From: Hymenolepis diminuta
Taxonomy: Eukaryota > Platyhelminthes > Cestoda > Cyclophyllidea > Hymenolepididae
Direction of reading: 5' to 3'
DNA length: 64,000 bases
Assembly (NCBI GenBank): GCA_900708905.1
Contig: CAADRB010000069.1
Span: forward strand, 521,214-585,213
Shown here in pieces: positions 59,301 through 64,000 of the stretch. A program made the translations under genes and the position numbers. The stretch's first letter is position 1; the number at the start of each line of letters is the position of its first letter. The notes beneath the pieces were generated by a model, which saw only the letters and a program-made list of their open reading frames with translations, made no database searches and was not told where the DNA came from.

Positions 59301-62300
59301 AATATAATCAAGTGCTACCAAGATGAAACTCTATATTTAAGCCTTTCTTAACTTGATATAAGGTAGAGCTGGAGTAATTGAATTAAGGTAGTGTTAGCTT
59401 TTATTATCAAGCTATCTTGCCGATGTGAAGAGAAAAACTTTCATTTCTATATCGTACAAGCTAGTGTTTCTGTAACGCTTAAGACAACGTTCGTAATAAA
59501 AACCAATCTTTAAAACCTAGTTGTTGCATGATTTTTCTGTCATTTGAATTTGAACTAGATTGTGACTCAGAAACGGTAAATGAATAAAAACCTTTACTTC
59601 TGAAAACCAGTATCCAATACAATTCCATCTGTTTTTTTGAAAGTTTATCCACAATCCAACACTCTCAAAGTGCCATAAAACGAATATTTTTAACACAAAG
59701 TTATTCTAAACAGCACTGGGACTAAGGAGAAATCTTTGTTTCTATTAATATTTATTAAAACTGCACAGTCCCTTTCCAAATAGTGCCTCTGATGCAATCT
59801 TTTGCTTAAACGGATCAAGTGAATTTGAGAGTTCCTCTCTTGCTCTAATTTAGTGAGATCTATCTTTTTTTAAAACGCTAGGTAACTATAGCTCCTTCAA
59901 GCTATATAAAACATTTGTCACAGCAATCCAATATGAATGATAAATACGTATCAAGAACAGGTACCTCTGTTTCCGAGGTGCAAATGCAGAGGCTTAAATT
60001 TTAAGACACAAAACCTCAAGCAACTTCATCTGGAGCGAGGATTCCTGGTCGCACGACATAAGCTGGTTCAGAAGTGTTTGAGACATAAGTAGGACCAACA
60101 TATTAGCACATTTAAATCAAATGGTGACAAGAATCGTTAAGATCTCTGATCGAATCTTTTCAAAAGTTAATAGCTTGTGTAATTGACTATTTTTATTTGA
60201 TAATGGATTTTATGTAAAAATAATTAGACTACTTTTTGCTTCATCTTGATTCCCCGCATTTTATTTGAAATAGTACCTAATTCCGTCTGGCATTTCTTAA
60301 AAAAGCACTGTTGCGCATATATAAGCAGTAAATTATATCATCGAAAATAAATTAACTAATCATGCCAGCCCAATAACTTAGCAGTGAAAGAACCGACATT
60401 TCCTCATAATTCTACCTTGGGATAGAGGAATTATACCTCCGATTAATAATCACCCAATTTCTGCAAAATGACTCCCACTTCGTTTGATCTAATCGCAACA
60501 ACACGGTACAAACGATGTTAAATACCATGCTTTTAATTAGTTTGCACAAGAAGAACTAATATCTTTGATATTCACAATATAATTTTTTATAAAGGTTTTC
60601 ATTCACTTTGAGTGAACGCAGCCTGCGGAACTCTGCTAATTTAACATTTTTAGCTTTCCCTGCTATGCTATGGGTGTAAGATAATGAATTTCGTGTAAAA
60701 TCAATTATCTTCTCAACTATTGGGAAAAAAATGGAATGAAGTGGTAAGATCGATCCTTCTCAGTTAAAAACACGATTAATAAGCACTGAACGTCATAGAT
60801 GGGTGCTTGCTGCAATCCAGGGGATCAGTCAAGAATTTTAAATTTCGAAACGTGAGCTGCCCGAATCCTACGATCAAATGAAGCAAGACCCTTTAATACC
60901 ATGACATTTCGATCCTCTCGCATTTGCCATTTGTTAATCTTTTAGTTAACTGTTCTCAGGCTCTCCACACAATTAAAAAGCATACTTTTTATCTTACTGT
61001 GGGCAATACTAATAATAAAACCCTTACTTTACCAACCTGCTCATTATTATCATAAATTATACACATTTAGCATTCTCTTAGTTCTCATGGATTTCGCCAA
61101 ATTGCCAATCATTGTCATTCTAATGATAAATTTATAATTCCAAATGAATCCAAATCATAAGATAAATTTTAACTTTAATCTTTGCTGTATATTTGTTGAT
61201 AATGCAATAAAACAATCCATCCGGTGGAGAAAACAGCTGTTAATGTTTCTGGAGCATTTTATGCTAGACATGAATTTAGAAAAACCTCATTTTTACGGAA
61301 GGCAGTTAGTAATTTAAATTGTCAATTTAACTTGTCCTGCAAAGAATGAAAAATTGTACGGAAGATAAATTAGATGATTAAATCTATCGCCAGAGGAATA
61401 ATGGGTGACATCTATTATAACGGAAATAATTGTAAACTGCGCATTTCGTTTTAAATTGTTGTCAAATACTTTATAATTTGCACAAAATCAAATTTTACCT
61501 TATTATTTTTCATTTAATTTGAATTTAGTTGTTAATATGGAGAAATACAGTTGTAATTTATTTTCCCTTTAAATAAAAAAGCCGTTAAAAGGTATATGGG
61601 GTTTAAAATAATTTTAATTTTTATAAAGTGTGTAAAATATTGCAGGATGAAAAATATCATTCATTAATATATAGATTATTTGCATGCACTGTACTAACTC
61701 ATGCATGTATGTTAGTTACTCGTTACCCACATTAACTGTTATCATGATTTACTGATCACGATTTACTCTGTTTATCGTTTTGTTCACTCCATGTTCAGTA
61801 TGATTAATTCACCTCGTTAATTAAGCCATTCATCGTCTTCCTCTGTTATTTAATATTCTTGAGCTTTGATCTCACAACTAAACAACTTTTCTCAGGTTTT
61901 AATTACAAAGTCTTTGCGTCCTGTTTATTTTTAGCCAATAAAACATTATGTTACCCACTCTGTCTCATTTCCCTCTTGTGGTAGCTGAGAGTAATAGGAA
62001 ATGACGACAGCTTAGTTAATTTTTTTATACTACACGTTCATATCTAGTAGAGACCTGTAAATATTTGAAAGATTCACTCGATTAGGCATCAATAGTTTTC
62101 AAAAAAGCAGGATTTTAAGTCTTTTTATAGATAGAAATCAAGATTTAATGGATACATAACTTGATTTCTTTCCATTCATTTCCTTATACCGTCCATACAA
62201 TTACTGTTATTGTTATAATTTTATTGATTTGATTTAAAGAAACAAGCTACTCAAACAGCAAAAATTCAAAACGTCTACCATCGAAATATAGGAGGTTAAG

Positions 62301-64000
62301 AACAATTATTCCACCTCTATATAAACTGCCAAAATTGTTACGAATGTTAAAGTCTGCATACATCACTTTTGATCAGTAACTGGTTGCTGCTACTCAAGTA
62401 TAATATATTGACTAGTCAAATATTTGCTTTTGGCCCTTATGAAGTGGTAATGTCACTATGTTATCAAAAGGAGATGAAAATCCGATTAACTTCTCACTGT
62501 CCGGAAATAACAAAAATTAAATTTATTTTTATTTAACCAATATACCGTCAAATTTGCAAGCTTTTTATTTTTATCGCTCATTTCAAATGTTTGTTGTTTT
62601 ATTAACATGCAGATAGTATAAAGATCCATTAATTCAGAAGTCGGGAGATCGAAACTCATTCATACAGGTCCACTGATTGAAATGACTAACTGTTCTGATT
62701 TAAAAAAAATCAACCAGTGAGCAAGCACTAAATATTGTGAACGCAATCCCCCCATGAATGTGAGAGTCAATTCATAAAATCTCAAAGACTTTGACAATAC
62801 ATGGTGAGTAATACTCATCATAACAACTTTAACAACCCAATACTACCATAACTCAAACTCCATAAGACTTTTGATGACCTGACTAATTTATCTGCTTCTT
62901 CTTGACTCCTTTCATCGTTTCATACTTAACTGGACTCGTTTGATCTTTCTCTTATTTAGAGACTATCTCATGGCTTGAATTATTAACAAATCTTGCCCCA
63001 CCATGAACAATAATTAACTTAAATAAGTGCCTAAGCATGATATTTGACAACTAAGTTTAGAAGTATTATAAAGAGATTATTAAGAAGAAATAGCCCACGC
63101 CTTTGTATCATTTTTCGTTATAAATATTTGTTAATCAGTCGCTAAATTTAAATTTATATTCAAATGGAGCTATGCGCACAATTCAGCATTTTATATGCAG
63201 ATTACTACGCATTCTCTATCTTGATAAGATCTCCGAAAGCAAAATACGAAATCATTGCAAAATAGTTTTGTTGTTTTTTAAATACTGATCCAGTTTTACG
63301 GTCTAAAAAATACTTATTCCTAAATTAAACGCGCGGAGAGCCAAGTTTGTTGTGGAAATTTACATATTTAAGCCAATTTATAAATTCGAACTATATATTT
63401 ATATATTGGTTGTCAGTGCGAATTGGAATGGATTTATCCTAGTGAAAAGTAATTCATTAGTTAAATATTACAAAGGAATAATTTTAAATATTTTGCCACC
63501 TTAATTTATCATCTAAATTTACGATCTCATGACCCAGTCAAAATTAAATGTTTGTCGGTATTTATTATGTATTCACCTTGTGTGAACTCTACTATGTAAA
63601 GGTCACGTAAATCATGAAATATCATGTTGACTTTTTGACCATGAAAAACGGAAATGATCTGAAGTAGCAAGAACGGCCATTGTAATTAAACTATTTCTCA
63701 ATGAGCACTGGGGATTGTGCGTGAAAAATTGATCGGTAATCCAGGGGAAGAGTTGTGAAGTTTTAATTTCGGAAAGTGAAAGAGTGAACTGTTCACTAGG
63801 TAAATATTTTGCGGCACGAATTCGAAGAAAAATAAACTCTGCGACCCTCTCTTTTCGATCCCCCCTGCTTCCCTATTGAACTTTAATTACCCAAGTTCAG
63901 TTGCTTTCTCGCAATGAAAACATTTAAAATCGTTATGTTTTGGTATGAAATATAACATTCTAATACTATATATTTTTTAATGATTTTAAAATATTACTAC
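50360..64000. other. Gene-poor region, second part
   Basis: No exon can be supported. Open frames of 60-75 codons (for example 52867-53088, 53465-53692 and minus 56602-56820) look like chance. Simple TA runs lie near 57.36 kb. Confidence 0.5.
53598..53664. other. CpG-rich structured patch
   Basis: GTTCTCA (53599-53605) and CAGTG (53610-53614) pair with CACTG (53653-53657) and TGAGAAC (53658-53664), giving a 12-bp stem with a 4-nt bulge. Inside it CACAC pairs with GTGTG. Flanking bases include several CGCG/GCGC words, unlike the neighbouring AT-rich DNA. It could be a structured RNA or protein-binding site. Confidence 0.35.

Overview
The window is AT-rich eukaryotic DNA (about two thirds A+T by eye) with few genes. 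Genes are split by introns that mostly follow GT-AG, have AATAAA poly(A) signals, and include families common in parasitic flatworms: a small single-domain universal stress protein and a lysosomal-type GH20 hexosaminidase. The hexosaminidase has tiny introns at its 5' end (34 to 64 nt) and kilobase introns later, a pattern reported for schistosomes and tapeworms. With the decayed Ty3/Gypsy element, this points to a neodermatan flatworm (cestode or trematode). The species cannot be fixed from sequence alone. There are no operons, rRNA, tRNA or CRISPR arrays.

Layout. Positions 1-3100 are mostly empty, apart from a doubtful minus-strand fragment near 314-517. At 3220-5326 (+) lies a complete two-exon universal stress protein gene, with four CCAAT boxes just upstream and a 1.6 kb intron that holds a run of hairpins. 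At 7272-17507 (-), tail to tail with it, is a complete beta-N-acetylhexosaminidase gene. I rebuilt 11 coding exons that give a 511-residue enzyme with signal peptide, catalytic Asp-Glu pair and all three conserved disulfide pairs. One intron uses a GC donor, and a 21-nt candidate micro-exon sits before the last exon.

From about 19169 to 22225 (+) is a dead Ty3/Gypsy retrotransposon with gag, protease, reverse transcriptase, RNase H and the integrase zinc finger in order. All are broken by stops and frameshifts, and the integrase core is absent. Just after it, 23203-23467 holds a purine tract and a cluster of metazoan promoter motifs (AP-1, CArG, CCAAT, E-box, TATA-like) facing right.

At 32571-32695 there is a weak candidate 3'-terminal exon. 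At 35715-36892 (+) is the clear last exon of a single-pass membrane protein: Cys-rich ectodomain, Thr-rich stalk, one membrane span, a 220-residue Tyr-containing tail and a C-terminal PDZ-ligand-like Thr-Lys-Val. Its upstream exons were not identified. The last 27 kb (37050-64000) show no gene I can support, only simple repeats, several hairpins, a pair of RFX-type X-box motifs near 50.3 kb and a CpG-rich structured patch near 53.6 kb.

The genes do not form a visible pathway. The hexosaminidase is a lysosomal or secreted glycan-degrading enzyme, the stress protein a cytosolic ATP-binding-type protein, and the membrane protein an orphan receptor-like product.
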